64,000 nt of DNA from the NCBI GenBank assembly GCA_902362715.1, contig CABIXN010000001.1, positions 477,290-541,289 of the forward strand, given 5' to 3'. Each line of letters starts with the position of its first letter. Within the stretch, counting starts at the first letter, position 1. This stretch comes from Lachnospiraceae bacterium. Its GTDB lineage: Bacteria; Bacillota; Clostridia; Lachnospirales; Lachnospiraceae. The notes beneath the pieces were generated by a model. It worked only from the letters and a program-made list of their open reading frames with translations, was not told the origin of the DNA and searched no databases. The position numbers were made by a program, and so were the translations under genes. Positions 1 through 9,729 of the stretch are shown in pieces.

Positions 1-34
1 GCAAAGATGAATAAATCTGAGAGGAGATTTTTTA

Positions 35-1054
35 ATGGAAGAAAAATTGAAAAAAATAAGGGAAGAGGCTATCGCTGCAATGGAAGCGGCAGAAGATCTG
101 GCACAGCTTAATGATGTGCGTGTTGCTTATCTTGGAAAAAAAGGTGAGCTGACTGCTGTTTTAAAAGGAATGAAAGATGTTGAACCAAAGGATCGTCCGG
201 CTGTTGGACAGCTTGTAAATGAAACCCGCACGGCCATTGAAGAAAAACTGGAAGAAACAAAAAAAGGGATGGAAGCAAAAGCACTGGAAAAACGCTTGAA
301 AGAGGAAGTCATTGACGTAACCCTTCCGGCCAGAAAAAATCGTGTCGGCCATGCACATCCAAACAGTATTGCTCTGGATGAAGTGGAGCGTATTTTTGTT
401 GGTATGGGCTATGAGGTAATCGAAGGCCCGGAAGTAGAATATGACTATTATAATTTTGAAGCTTTAAATATTCCGGAGAATCATCCGGCGAAGGATGAAC
501 AGGATACCTTCTATATTAATCAGAATATTGTTCTGCGTACTCAGACATCGCCGGTGCAGGTTCGTGTTATGGAGCAGGGAAAGCTGCCCATTCGTATGAT
601 TGCTCCCGGACGTGTATTCCGTTCTGACGAAGTAGATGCGACACACTCCCCTTCCTTCCATCAGATTGAAGGACTTGTTATTGATAAAAATATTACATTT
701 GCAGATTTAAAAGGAACACTGGAAGAATTTGCAAAACAGCTGTTTGGGGCAGAAACAAAAGTAAAATTCCGTCCCCATCATTTTCCCTTTACAGAGCCCA
801 GCGCAGAAGTAGATGTAACCTGTTTTAAGTGCGGCGGAAAGGGATGCCGTTTCTGTAAAGGAGAAGGATGGATTGAAATCCTCGGATGCGGTATGGTACA
901 TCCTCATGTACTGGAAATGAGCGGTATTGATCCGAAAGAATATACAGGTTTTGCTTTTGGAGTAGGTCTTGAGAGGATTGCACTGCTGAAATATGAGATT
1001 GACGACATGCGTCTTCTTTATGAAAATGATGACCGTTTTTTAAAACAATTTTAA
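35..1054 (+). CDS. pheS: Phenylalanine-tRNA ligase alpha subunit
   Basis: Catalytic subunit of the alpha2-beta2 phenylalanyl-tRNA synthetase, which charges tRNA-Phe in the cytoplasm. The N-terminal ~85 residues form the charged helical coiled coil typical of PheS. The class II core follows, with the motif FRSDEVDATHSPSFHQIEG around residues 198-216 and the C-terminal GVGLERIALLKY motif 3. A four-cysteine insertion (CFKCGGKGCRFCKGEGW, near residue 264) is usual in Firmicute PheS and may bind zinc. At 339 aa it has normal length. A GAGAGGAG ribosome site lies just before the ATG. pheT follows after 76 bases, so the two are probably co-transcribed. The promoter is outside the window, and no T-box leader can be judged. 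Confidence 0.97.
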   Translation: MEEKLKKIREEAIAAMEAAEDLAQLNDVRVAYLGKKGELTAVLKGMKDVEPKDRPAVGQLVNETRTAIEEKLEETKKGMEAKALEKRLKEEVIDVTLPARKNRVGHAHPNSIALDEVERIFVGMGYEVIEGPEVEYDYYNFEALNIPENHPAKDEQDTFYINQNIVLRTQTSPVQVRVMEQGKLPIRMIAPGRVFRSDEVDATHSPSFHQIEGLVIDKNITFADLKGTLEEFAKQLFGAETKVKFRPHHFPFTEPSAEVDVTCFKCGGKGCRFCKGEGWIEILGCGMVHPHVLEMSGIDPKEYTGFAFGVGLERIALLKYEIDDMRLLYENDDRFLKQF

Positions 1055-1130
1055 AAGAGCGAGACTTGAAAATGGCGGCAGGTGAATCGTTACATGCTGC
1101 AGACATAGAAAACAGTAAGGAGAATGAGAC

Positions 1131-3548
1131 ATGACAACTTCATTATCATGGATAAAGGCATATGTGCCGGATCTTTGTGTGGATGCCCAGGAATATATGG
1201 ATGCAATGACACTTTCCGGCTCAAAAGTAGAAGGATATAAGAAACTGGACGAGGATCTGGATAAGATTGTCATTGGACAGGTAACGAAAGTAGAGGCTCA
1301 TCCGGATGCGGATAAGCTGGTGATCTGTCAGGTCAATGTAGGAACAGACAGTGTACAGATTGTTACCGGTGCCCCCAATGTGTTTGAAGGCGCAAAAGTA
1401 CCGGTTGTACTGGACGGAGGACGGGTAGCCGGAGGACATGATGGTACAGTAACGCCGGGCGGTATTAAAATCAAAAAAGGAAAATTAAGGGGTATTGAAT
1501 CCTTTGGTATGATGTGCTCCATCGAAGAGCTTGGTTCTACCAGAGAATTTTATCCGGATGCACCGGAAGACGGACTCTACATTCTTCCAGAGGATGCTCC
1601 TGTAGGTGAAAACGCAGTGGAATACCTTGGGCTTTGTGACACTGTTGTGGAATATGAAATTACTTCAAACCGTGTAGACTGTTTTAGTGTTCTTGGGATT
1701 GCCAGAGAAGCGGCGGCGACCTTTAACAAAAAATTTATTCCTCCGGTTGTCACCAAAACAGGAAATAGTGAGAATGTAAATGACTATGTAAAAGTAACAA
1801 TAAAAGATACAGATTTGTGTTCCCGTTATGTAGCAAGAGCTGTAAAAAATATTAAGCTTGCGCCGTCACCGGAATGGATGCAGAGAAGACTGGCCGCTCA
1901 CGGAATCCGTCCAATTAATAATATCGTGGATATTACCAATTATGTGATGGAAGAATACGGACAGCCAATGCATGCTTATGATATGGATACTATCGCAGGC
2001 AGAGAAATTATTGTCCGCCGGGCAGGAAAAGATGAAAAGTTTACAACTCTGGATGGTCAGGAACGGAAGCTGGACGATTCTGTTTTGATGATCTGTGATG
2101 GGGAAAAAGCAGTTGGCATGGCCGGAATTATGGGAGGAGAAAATTCCATGATAACGGACAATGTCTCTACCATGCTTTTTGAAGCGGCATGTTTTGACGG
2201 AACAAATATCCGTCTTTCCAGTAAAAAAGTGGGACTTCGTACAGATGCTTCCAGCAAATTTGAAAAGGGTCTGGATCCCAACAATGCAATAGAAGCAATG
2301 AACCGGGCCTGCCAGCTGGTAGAGGAGCTTGGTGCCGGGGAGGTAATGGGAGGAGTCATTGATGTATATCCTCATATAAAAGAGGGAAGAAGAATTGCTT
2401 TTAATCCGGACTGGATCAATAAAATGCTGGGAACAGACATTGATGCCGGAACCATGAAAGGTTATTTTAAAAAGCTTGATCTTGGATTTGATGAGGATTC
2501 CCAGGAAGTGATTGTTCCTTCCTTTAGACAGGATCTTCTTCGGGATGCAGATATTGCGGAAGAAGTAGCGAGATTTTTTGGTTATGATAATATCCCAACA
2601 ACTCTGCCGGCTGGAGAGGCTACAACTGGAAAACTTTCCTTTAAACTGCGTGTAGAAGAGATTGCAAGAGAAGTTGCTCAGTTCTGTGGATTCAGTCAGG
2701 GAATGTGTTATTCTTTTGAGAGCCCAAAAGTATTTGACAAATTGCTGCTTCCTCCGGACAGCCCTCTGCGGAATACAGTTGTGATTTCCAATCCGCTGGG
2801 AGAAGATTTCAGCATTATGCGTACAACTCCGTTAAATGGAATGCTTACTTCGCTGTCCACAAATTATAACCGCCGGAATAAAGATGTACGTTTATATGAG
2901 CTGGGTAATATTTATATTCCAAAACAGATCCCGGTTACAGAACTTCCAAAAGAACGGATGCAGATGACTCTGGGGATGTATGGCGAGGGTGATTTCTATA
3001 CTATGAAAGGTGTTGCGGAAGAAATTATTACAAGCGCAGGACTTCATGAAAAAGTAACATACGATCCTGCTTGCGGATATCCCTTCCTTCACCCGGGCCG
3101 TCAGGCGGATATTGTATATGAAAATACGGTGATTGGATATCTTGGTGAGGTACATCCTTCTGTCGCTTTAAATTATGCGGTAAAAGAGCGTATATACGTG
3201 GCGGTCCTTGATATGCCGGAAATCGTATCAAGAGCATCTTTTGATAAAAAATATGAAGGAATTGCCAAATACCCGGCAGTCACCAGAGATTTAAGTATGG
3301 TTGTTCCGAAAGAAGTTCTGGCAGGGGATATTGAAGAAATATTTGCCCTTCGGGGAGGTAAAATTTTAGAAGGCTATCAGCTCTTTGATATTTATGAAGG
3401 CTCTCAGATAAAAGAAGGTTATAAATCTCTGGCCTATACACTTACCTTCCGGGCAAAAGACAGAACCTTGGAAGAGGCTGATATTGCAGGTGTAATGAAG
3501 AAAATTATGAATGGTTTAAGCAGCCTGAACATTGAGCTTCGTCAGTAA
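1131..3548 (+). CDS. pheT: Phenylalanine-tRNA ligase beta subunit
   Basis: Partner of PheS; it carries tRNA-binding and editing modules. The visible order is an N-terminal tRNA-binding OB fold (about residues 40-150, with [14 protein letters not shown]), the B3/B4 editing domain in the middle ([20 protein letters not shown]), the B5 domain (about 400-475), a catalytic-like core, and a C-terminal FDX-ACB domain beginning near [14 protein letters not shown]. At 805 aa it is full length for a Firmicute PheT. An AAGGAG site lies before the ATG. queA begins 11 bases after the stop, so pheS-pheT-queA probably form one transcript. Confidence 0.97.
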   Translation: MTTSLSWIKAYVPDLCVDAQEYMDAMTLSGSKVEGYKKLDEDLDKIVIGQVTKVEAHPDADKLVICQVNVGTDSVQIVTGAPNVFEGAKVPVVLDGGRVAGGHDGTVTPGGIKIKKGKLRGIESFGMMCSIEELGSTREFYPDAPEDGLYILPEDAPVGENAVEYLGLCDTVVEYEITSNRVDCFSVLGIAREAAATFNKKFIPPVVTKTGNSENVNDYVKVTIKDTDLCSRYVARAVKNIKLAPSPEWMQRRLAAHGIRPINNIVDITNYVMEEYGQPMHAYDMDTIAGREIIVRRAGKDEKFTTLDGQERKLDDSVLMICDGEKAVGMAGIMGGENSMITDNVSTMLFEAACFDGTNIRLSSKKVGLRTDASSKFEKGLDPNNAIEAMNRACQLVEELGAGEVMGGVIDVYPHIKEGRRIAFNPDWINKMLGTDIDAGTMKGYFKKLDLGFDEDSQEVIVPSFRQDLLRDADIAEEVARFFGYDNIPTTLPAGEATTGKLSFKLRVEEIAREVAQFCGFSQGMCYSFESPKVFDKLLLPPDSPLRNTVVISNPLGEDFSIMRTTPLNGMLTSLSTNYNRRNKDVRLYELGNIYIPKQIPVTELPKERMQMTLGMYGEGDFYTMKGVAEEIITSAGLHEKVTYDPACGYPFLHPGRQADIVYENTVIGYLGEVHPSVALNYAVKERIYVAVLDMPEIVSRASFDKKYEGIAKYPAVTRDLSMVVPKEVLAGDIEEIFALRGGKILEGYQLFDIYEGSQIKEGYKSLAYTLTFRAKDRTLEEADIAGVMKKIMNGLSSLNIELRQ

Positions 3549-3559
3549 AGGAGCATTCT

Positions 3560-4585
3560 ATGGATGTAAAAGATTTTTACTTTGAGCTGCCAAAGGAGCA
3601 GATTGCACAGGATCCCTTAGAAGACCGTTCTGCATCCCGGCTTCTTGTCTTAGACAGAGAAACCGGCGCGTATGAACATAAAATATTTAAAAATATTACA
3701 GAGTACTTAAAGCCCGGCGACTGTCTGGTACTGAATAATACAAAAGTAATCCCAGCCCGGCTTTTCGGAGAAAAAGAAGGAACCCAGGCTAAGATTGAAA
3801 TTCTGCTTTTAAAGAGAAAAGAGAACGATATCTGGGAAACACTTGTAAAACCCGGAAAAAAAGCAAGGCCTGGAACTAGAATCAGCTTTGGAGGCGGCCT
3901 GCTTACAGGAGAAGTACTGGACGTTGTAGAAGAAGGAAACCGACTCATTCAGTTTACCTATGACGGAATCTTCGAAGAAATTTTAGATGAGCTTGGACAG
4001 ATGCCGCTTCCGCCTTATATTACACATCAGCTGGAAGACAAAAACAGATATCAGACTGTCTATGCAAAATATAACGGATCAGCAGCGGCCCCTACAGCCG
4101 GGCTGCATTTTACCCCGGAGCTTTTAGATGAGGTTCGAGGGGCGGGGGTGGAAATTGCGGAAGTAACCCTGCATGTAGGGCTTGGGACTTTTCGCCCTGT
4201 GAAAGTAGACGATATCACAAGGCATCATATGCATTCTGAGTTTTATATGATTTCACAGGAGGCGGCAGAGAAAATAAATACGGCAAAAGAAAACGGCGGC
4301 AAGATTATCTGCGTGGGAACAACCAGCTGCCGGACCATTGAATCTGCCGCCGATGAAAACGGCAGATTAAAAGAGTCCAGCGGCTGGACCGAAATTTTTA
4401 TCTATCCCGGCTATCAGTTTAAGGTACTGGACGGTTTGATTACGAACTTCCATCTGCCGGAATCAACCTTGCTGATGCTGGTGTCTGCGCTGGCAGGAAG
4501 AGAGCATGTGCTGGCGGCCTATGAAGAGGCAGTAAAACAGGGCTATCGGTTTTTCAGTTTTGGAGATGCCATGCTGATACGGTAG
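3560..4585 (+). CDS. queA: S-adenosylmethionine:tRNA ribosyltransferase-isomerase
   Basis: QueA moves the ribosyl group of SAM onto 7-aminomethyl-deazaguanine in tRNA to form epoxyqueuosine, a late step of queuosine synthesis. The family pattern is clear: an N-terminal [22 protein letters not shown] (residues 7-28), [15 protein letters not shown], and the central APTAGLHFT stretch followed by [10 protein letters not shown]. At 341 aa it has normal length. It sits 11 bases behind pheT. No other queuosine gene is in the window. The following ~85 bases show no strong rho-independent terminator. Confidence 0.97.
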   Translation: MDVKDFYFELPKEQIAQDPLEDRSASRLLVLDRETGAYEHKIFKNITEYLKPGDCLVLNNTKVIPARLFGEKEGTQAKIEILLLKRKENDIWETLVKPGKKARPGTRISFGGGLLTGEVLDVVEEGNRLIQFTYDGIFEEILDELGQMPLPPYITHQLEDKNRYQTVYAKYNGSAAAPTAGLHFTPELLDEVRGAGVEIAEVTLHVGLGTFRPVKVDDITRHHMHSEFYMISQEAAEKINTAKENGGKIICVGTTSCRTIESAADENGRLKESSGWTEIFIYPGYQFKVLDGLITNFHLPESTLLMLVSALAGREHVLAAYEEAVKQGYRFFSFGDAMLIR

Positions 4586-4669
4586 AATAAAATGGTATGC
4601 GATATGGAGAAAGTTAGGGATTAAGTGCTGCCCGGCAATGAAAGAAACCTGAAAATTTCAAAAAAACTA

Positions 4670-4700
4670 TTGACTCTGACGTTACGTTATAGCTTAGAAT
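4670..4700 (+). promoter_or_regulatory. MerR-type promoter with 19-bp spacer
   Basis: The -35 element TTGACT (4670-4675) and the -10 element TAGAAT (4695-4700) are separated by 19 bp rather than the usual 17. The spacer holds the partial palindrome ACGTTACGT. This long spacer with a central dyad is the hallmark of promoters that MerR-family activators twist into shape. Its position 27 bases before the MerR gene implies autoregulation. Confidence 0.8.
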
Positions 4701-4726
4701 GACATTACACGGAAGGGGAGATGAAA

Positions 4727-5455
4727 ATGCGGACAGTAAAAGAGGTCAGTAAACTCACAGGTGTCAGTGTGCGCACACTACATTATTATGATGCCATTGG
4801 GCTTTTGAAACCTACAAGAGTAACGGAGGCAGGCTATCGAATGTATGACGATGCAGCCCTTAGTCGTTTGCAAAACATTTTATTGTTTCGTGAATTACAA
4901 TTCCCTCTGAAGGAAATTAAAGTAATTCTTGATAGCCCTGATTTTAATCAAGAAGAGGCAATAGTACAGCAAATCAAACTGTTAGAATTACAATATAAGC
5001 ATATAGGTGAGCTTATTTCCTTTGCCCGTGCAATTCAGACGAAAGGAGTAAGGACAATGAATTTTGAAGTTTTTGATACGAATGAAATTGAGCAGTATAA
5101 GACAGAAGTCAAAGTAAAATGGGGACATTCTGAAGCATATCAAGAGTATAAACAAAGGAATGCTTCTCAAAGTAAGTGTAACTATGATAGGGTTGCCGAT
5201 GAAATGATGTCACTGTTTGCCGGGTTCGGTGCTATAAAACAATTTCTGCCTGCGGATCAGACTGTTCAAGAAAAAGTGGGCGCTTTACAATCCTATATAA
5301 ATAAAAATTTTTATACTTGCAATAAAGAAATTTTAAAGGGATTGGGCGAGATGTATGCTTGCGATGAGCGTTTTAAGAAGAATATCGACCGTTTTGGTGG
5401 AGAAGGAACAGCAGAATTCGTAAGACAGGCAATTTTGGTTTATTGTGACAAGTAA
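4727..5455 (+). CDS. MerR-family transcriptional activator with TipAS domain
   Basis: DNA-binding regulator of the TipAL/Mta class. Residues 1-70 are the MerR winged helix (VKEVSKLTGVSVRTLHYYD), followed by a dimerisation coiled coil to about residue 105. The C-terminal ~130 residues look like a TipAS ligand-binding domain, which in characterised homologues traps thiopeptide or other hydrophobic drugs and triggers activation. An upstream in-frame ATG at 4721 touches the ribosome site GGAAGGGGAG. The ATG at 4727 gives a 6-base spacing and a conventional MRTVKEV start, so I prefer it (242 aa). The gene is monocistronic, with its own MerR-type promoter and a terminator behind it. The next gene is unrelated, so the regulator may control itself and distant targets. 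Confidence 0.88.
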   Translation: MRTVKEVSKLTGVSVRTLHYYDAIGLLKPTRVTEAGYRMYDDAALSRLQNILLFRELQFPLKEIKVILDSPDFNQEEAIVQQIKLLELQYKHIGELISFARAIQTKGVRTMNFEVFDTNEIEQYKTEVKVKWGHSEAYQEYKQRNASQSKCNYDRVADEMMSLFAGFGAIKQFLPADQTVQEKVGALQSYINKNFYTCNKEILKGLGEMYACDERFKKNIDRFGGEGTAEFVRQAILVYCDK

Positions 5456-5500
5456 AGTATATTCATATAACCATTATCAAAGAGCTAGATGTAAAGACGT

Positions 5501-5548
5501 AGAGCCGATGAATTTGTGAGTAATAATCACAGTTTGTCGGCTCTTTTT
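5501..5548 (+). terminator. Rho-independent terminator after the MerR gene
   Basis: The arms AGAGCCGA (5501-5508) and TCGGCTCT (5537-5544) pair perfectly and are followed by a T run. The loop of 28 bases is long but contains a smaller internal stem. Confidence 0.8.
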
Positions 5549-5791
5549 ACAAAGATATGAGTTGCCCGGAAGGTGGCGAGCTCTTTTAATTCCCCTCTTT
5601 TTGTACCATATAATCAGCCAATATTTTCCATTAAATAAGCATTTATTGGAAGAAAAAAATAAAACAATAAGAATTAGTGGGATATATCAGGGACTTCTGT
5701 TATAATGATACGAAAGAGTTATTGTATAAGATGAATATCGGTTGGCAAGGGTAATTCCATGCAAGGCAAGAGTTAGGAGCGTGAAGACCAA
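5549..5791. other. Intergenic region before the AAA/nuclease gene
   Basis: This AT-rich spacer has no convincing ORF. A TATAAT at 5701-5706 could be the -10 of the next gene, but no good -35 stands 16-18 bases upstream. Nothing else is recognisable. Confidence 0.4.
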
Positions 5792-7477
5792 ATGGAAAAA
5801 CGTAGAAAGAAACTTCCGATTGGGATTGAGAATTTTGAAAAACTTCGCACAGAAGATTTCTATTATGTTGATAAAACAAAGATGATAAAAGAACTTCTGG
5901 ATAACTGGGCGGAAGTGAATCTATTTACCCGGCCGAGACGATTTGGAAAGTCGCTGAACATGAGTATGTTAAAAAATTTCTTTTCTTTTGAAAGTGACAA
6001 GGAACTTTTTGAAGGGTTGGAAATTTTCAAAGAGACAGCTTTATGTGAAGCGTATATGGGAAAGTTTCCTGTAATCTCAATATCCTTAAAAGGAATCAAT
6101 GCCGGGAATTATGAAACAGCGCGTGGGATGGCAATCCGGGTTATTAACGAAGAGGCAGACCGGCTGCAGTATCTTTTGAAGAGTGACCGGCTTACAGATA
6201 ACGACAAAGCCCGTTTTTGTGAGTTGTTGAAACGTGATATGGATGACGTGGCGCTTTTTAGCAGTCTGAAGGAGTTGTCTAGACTTCTTCAGAAACACTA
6301 TAATAGTCAGGTGATCGTGCTGATTGATGAATATGATGTACCGTTGGCAAAAGCATTTGATCAGGGATATTATAATCAGATGGTGATATTGCTCCGGAAT
6401 TTGTTTGAACAGGTACTAAAGACCAATGATAGTCTGAAATTCGCGGTAATGACTGGATGTATGCGTATTACAAAGGAGAGTATTTTCACTGGTCTGAACA
6501 ATTTGAGGATACTGTCCGTGGCTGATGTGGAATTTAATGAGTATTTTGGGTTTACGGATAAAGAGGTAAAAGAACTACTTGAATATTATGATATTTCCAG
6601 ACACTATCAGACAATGAAAAACTGGTATGATGGTTATCAGTTTGGAAAAGTAGAAGTGTATTGTCCGTGGGATGTGATTTGTCACTGCAGCAAGCTCTGT
6701 GTGGACGATGATGTTCAGCCACAAAATTATTGGTCGAACACTAGCGATAATGAGGTGGTCAAAAAATTTATTCAAGGGGCTGATATTGGTACGACAAAGA
6801 ATGAGATTGAAAGATTAGTTGCCGGCGAGGTAATAAAAAAGGAAATTCATCAGGAAATGACTTATAAAGATATGTATAACTCTATTGATAATATATGGAG
6901 TGTACTTTTTATGACAGGTTATCTCACACAGAGGGGGAAGCAAGAAAGGAAAAGTTTAAATCTGGCAATTCCTAATATGGAGATCCGTGAAGTCTTTACA
7001 GAACAGATTATAGCATTTTTCAAAGAAACAATACAAAAGAACGGAGAATCGGTAAATGCCTTATGTGATGCCCTTCGTGAAGGAAGAGCAGAGGAAGCAG
7101 AGAAAATATTTGCAGAATATCTGAGGAAGACGATTAGCATTCGGGATACATTTGCCAGGAAACAATTAAAAGAAAACTTTTATCACGGTATTCTGTTAGG
7201 ATTATTGGGATATCAGGAAACGTGGGTCGTTTCCTTCAATAAGGAATCCGGAGATGGATACAGTGATATTTTGGTGGAAATTGGTGAGGAAGAAAAGGGT
7301 ATCATCATTGAATTGAAGTACGCGGAGGATGGCAATCTAGAGGCAGGCTGTAGGGCTGCATTGGAACAGATCGAAAAGAACCGGTATGAGGAAGTGCTGT
7401 ATGAAGATGGAATTGACCATGTTTTAAAATATGGGATTGCATGTTATAAGAAGCGCTGTAAGATTATACTTGCCTAA
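5792..7477 (+). CDS. AAA-ATPase-like protein with C-terminal PD-(D/E)XK nuclease-like domain
   Basis: It belongs to the large family of predicted ATPase/nuclease proteins (AAA-ATPase-like plus DUF1703-type PD-(D/E)XK) that is highly expanded in gut Clostridia and Bacteroides. Residues 1-30 carry the family signature LPIGIENFEKLRTEDFYYVD. A Walker-A-like RPRRFGKS lies at residues 47-54, and Walker B VIVLIDEYD at 174-182. The C-terminus shows a nuclease-like core: D492 (GYSDILVEIG) and E507-x-K509 (IIIELKY). At 561 aa it is typical. Its role is not established; suggested roles include mobile-element biology and defence. It stands alone between a terminator and a structured intergenic region. 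The family is often multicopy, which hints at mobility. Confidence 0.85.
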   Translation: MEKRRKKLPIGIENFEKLRTEDFYYVDKTKMIKELLDNWAEVNLFTRPRRFGKSLNMSMLKNFFSFESDKELFEGLEIFKETALCEAYMGKFPVISISLKGINAGNYETARGMAIRVINEEADRLQYLLKSDRLTDNDKARFCELLKRDMDDVALFSSLKELSRLLQKHYNSQVIVLIDEYDVPLAKAFDQGYYNQMVILLRNLFEQVLKTNDSLKFAVMTGCMRITKESIFTGLNNLRILSVADVEFNEYFGFTDKEVKELLEYYDISRHYQTMKNWYDGYQFGKVEVYCPWDVICHCSKLCVDDDVQPQNYWSNTSDNEVVKKFIQGADIGTTKNEIERLVAGEVIKKEIHQEMTYKDMYNSIDNIWSVLFMTGYLTQRGKQERKSLNLAIPNMEIREVFTEQIIAFFKETIQKNGESVNALCDALREGRAEEAEKIFAEYLRKTISIRDTFARKQLKENFYHGILLGLLGYQETWVVSFNKESGDGYSDILVEIGEEEKGIIIELKYAEDGNLEAGCRAALEQIEKNRYEEVLYEDGIDHVLKYGIACYKKRCKIILA

Positions 7478-7503
7478 ACCCTGTAATCAGATAGCTGCAA
7501 TGA

Positions 7504-7591
7504 TATATTAGATGTGAGATGACTCCCGTCTCTATAGGCAGTGAGTAGCAAGCAGGTGTCAGTGGCGGGAGTCAATCCCCCATCTAATATA
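7504..7591. repeat. Long imperfect hairpin with perfect terminal arms
   Basis: The outer arms TATATTAGATG (7504-7514) and CATCTAATATA (7581-7591) pair perfectly over 11 bp. The inner arms GACTCCCG (7521-7528) and CGGGAGTC (7566-7573) pair over 8 bp. The 37-base loop holds CAGTG twice. The element could be a structured RNA or a small MITE-like insertion with terminal inverted repeats. I recognise no known riboswitch or RNA class in it. Confidence 0.6.
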
Positions 7592-7651
7592 CGTTCCGCC
7601 AGGATGTGCAGGTGGCTGTAGGAAACCTGGTAGAAAATGAAATAAAAAGTT

Positions 7652-7696
7652 ATAAAAGGGATAACCGTCTGTCTGTAGTCGTGTTATTCCTTTTAT
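7652..7696. terminator. Bidirectional stem-loop
   Basis: The arms ATAAAAGGGATAAC (7652-7665) and GTTATTCCTTTTAT (7683-7696) pair over 14 positions with one G-U. The A and T flanks make it terminator-like on either strand. A smaller CCAGG/CCTGG stem lies just before it (7599-7603 with 7626-7630). It separates the AAA/nuclease gene from the IbrA-like gene. Confidence 0.6.
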
Positions 7697-7763
7697 ATTT
7701 GAATTTGTAATATTTTTTTTGCGGCTCTTGAATAGTTAAGATTTTAAAAAATGTCGAAGTTTG

Positions 7764-7793
7764 TTGAAATAAATCCAAAACTTGTGTTAAACT
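7764..7793 (+). promoter_or_regulatory. Candidate promoter of the ibrAB-like pair
   Basis: TTGAAA at 7764-7769 is followed after 18 bases by TAAACT (7788-7793), with TG one base before the hexamer as in extended -10 promoters. The start codon is about 55 bases downstream. Confidence 0.45.
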
Positions 7794-7846
7794 AAGCAAA
7801 TAGCTGGTAAATACTGGAAATAATTGTTTAGTCAGGGGGAATTTTT

Positions 7847-9178
7847 TTGATAAGACAATATTTGGAGCAGGATGTGTATGAGGCATTTCAGGAACGAATG
7901 AGGTTTGTTTTTGAAGAATTTGAAAATATTTTTGTCTCTTTCTCCGGAGGAAAAGACAGCGGATTGCTTTTGAATCTGGTGCTTGATTTCAGAAACAAAT
8001 ATTATCCGGATAAAAGCCTGGGAGTATTTCATCAGGATTTTGAGGCTCAGTATACAGTGACCACAGAGTATATTGAACGTACATTTGAGCGAATTAAGAA
8101 TCAGGTGGAACCATACTGGGTATGCCTGCCCATGGCCACCAGGACTGCGCTCAGCAGTTATGAAATGTATTGGTATCCCTGGGATGATACGAAAGAAGAC
8201 TGCTGGGTAAGACCCATGCCTCAGAAAGAGTATGTCATAAATTTAAAAAATAATCCGATGACAACTTATAAATACCGGATGAATCAGGAAGTGCTATCCA
8301 AACAGTTTAACCGATGGTACCGTATCTCCCATGGTGGAGGGAAGACCATCTGTCTGCTTGGCATCCGGGCTGAGGAGTCTATGCAGCGTTACAGCGGATT
8401 TTTAAATAAAAAGTATGGTTATAAAGGAAACTGCTGGATCAGCGGACAGTTTAAAAATGTCTGGTGTGCATCTCCCCTTTATGACTGGTCGCTGCAGGAT
8501 ATCTGGCATGCCTACTACAAATTTGATTATGATTATAATAAGCTGTATGATTTGTACTTTAAGGCAGGTCTTAAAGCTTCCCAGATGAGGGTGGCGTCTC
8601 CTTTTAATGATTATTCTAAAGATGCTCTGAATCTGTACCGTGTGATTGATCCGGAGATCTGGACAAAGCTGGTAGGGAGAGTGCAGGGAGCAAATTTTGC
8701 CTGTATCTATGGAAAGACCAAAGCTATGGGGTATCGGAATGTTGTATTGCCAAAAGGGCATACCTGGAAGTCGTATACAATGTTTCTGCTGGATACGCTG
8801 CCCACAAGACTCAGAAATAATTATGTAAGAAAATTTAATACATCTATTAAATTCTGGCATGAGACCGGGGGCGGGCTGGACGAGGATACCATAGAAGAAC
8901 TGATTGCCAATGGCTATCAGATTGCACGAAACGGTTTTTCCAATTATACAAGAAATAAAAAGTCCAGGGTTGTTTTTGTAGGGAAGATTCCCGATGATAC
9001 CGATAACATAAAGTCTACAAAAGACATACCAAGCTGGAAAAGAATGTGCTATTGCATTTTAAAGAATGATCATACCTGCAGGTTTATGGGATTTAGTCTG
9101 ACAAGACAGCAGCAGAACCGTGTGGATATGATACGCAGAAAATATGAGAGTATAGAGGATATGAATTATGGAATATGA
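7847..9178 (+). CDS. IbrA-like PAPS-reductase-family protein (DUF3440)
   Basis: The protein belongs to the adenosine nucleotide alpha-hydrolase/PAPS reductase superfamily. The PP-loop SFSGGKDSG lies at residues 31-39 and is followed by typical features (HQDFEAQYT; GIRAEESMQRYSG). Length (443 aa) and pairing with a ParB-like gene match E. coli IbrA, which together with IbrB activates eib prophage genes; their biochemical action is unknown. The start is TTG: AGGGGGA stands 6 bases before it, and no ATG gives the same N-terminus. The 3' end overlaps the next gene by 11 bases, so the two are translationally coupled. PAPS-reductase-like proteins of this group also occur in DNA-modification systems (DndC), so a DNA-directed role is possible but unproven. 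Confidence 0.85.
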   Translation: MIRQYLEQDVYEAFQERMRFVFEEFENIFVSFSGGKDSGLLLNLVLDFRNKYYPDKSLGVFHQDFEAQYTVTTEYIERTFERIKNQVEPYWVCLPMATRTALSSYEMYWYPWDDTKEDCWVRPMPQKEYVINLKNNPMTTYKYRMNQEVLSKQFNRWYRISHGGGKTICLLGIRAEESMQRYSGFLNKKYGYKGNCWISGQFKNVWCASPLYDWSLQDIWHAYYKFDYDYNKLYDLYFKAGLKASQMRVASPFNDYSKDALNLYRVIDPEIWTKLVGRVQGANFACIYGKTKAMGYRNVVLPKGHTWKSYTMFLLDTLPTRLRNNYVRKFNTSIKFWHETGGGLDEDTIEELIANGYQIARNGFSNYTRNKKSRVVFVGKIPDDTDNIKSTKDIPSWKRMCYCILKNDHTCRFMGFSLTRQQQNRVDMIRRKYESIEDMNYGI

Positions 9179-9704
9179 AAGTCCTGTTTATCATGTGATA
9201 GCAGTTCCGATAGAAAAAGTAGTGGCCAATACATATAATCCTAATGCGGTTGCGCCGCCTGAGATGAGACTGCTTTATGAAAGTATCAAAGCTGACGGGT
9301 ATACAATGCCCATTGTCTGCTATTACAGTAAATTAAAAGACATTTATGTGATTGTAGACGGTTTTCACCGTTACCGTATTATGCTGGAGCATAAAGATAT
9401 CTATGAAAGAGAGCATGGAATGATTCCGGTTTCTGTAATTAATAAGCCCCTAGACCAGCGGATGGCCAGTACGATTCGTCATAACCGGGCGAGAGGTATG
9501 CATGACGTGAATCTGATGGGAAATATCGTGAAAGAGCTGCAGGAACTTGGCCGTTCTGATGACTGGATCTGTAAACATCTTGGGATGGATAAGGATGAGG
9601 TGTTAAGGTTAAAGCAGATTACAGGACTTACGGCGTTGTTTAAAGATGTGAGATTCGGAAAAGCCTGGAGACCGTCGGATGAAGATGAACAGGAAGAAGT
9701 ATAA
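9168..9704 (+). CDS. IbrB-like ParB/sulfiredoxin-fold protein
   Basis: A 178-residue ParB N-terminal-domain protein. The ParB nuclease-like core shows VDGFHRYRIM near residue 64 and the arginine-rich HNRARGMHDVNL near residue 104. An HTH-like segment follows (DWICKHLGMDKDEVLRLKQITG), comparable to the ParB central domain. It overlaps the IbrA-like gene by 11 bases and is surely its partner. IbrB-like proteins are not chromosome-partition ParBs: there is no ParA next to it. No terminator is visible in the 25 bases before the convergent histidine kinase gene. Confidence 0.85.
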   Translation: MEYESPVYHVIAVPIEKVVANTYNPNAVAPPEMRLLYESIKADGYTMPIVCYYSKLKDIYVIVDGFHRYRIMLEHKDIYEREHGMIPVSVINKPLDQRMASTIRHNRARGMHDVNLMGNIVKELQELGRSDDWICKHLGMDKDEVLRLKQITGLTALFKDVRFGKAWRPSDEDEQEEV

Positions 9705-9729
9705 GGGCGTGGAGAAATACGCAGATGGA

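Noticed and set aside
9168..9704. Chromosome-partition ParB
   Set aside because: Only the N-terminal ParB fold and a short HTH are present, no ParA is adjacent, and the gene is coupled to an IbrA-like gene.
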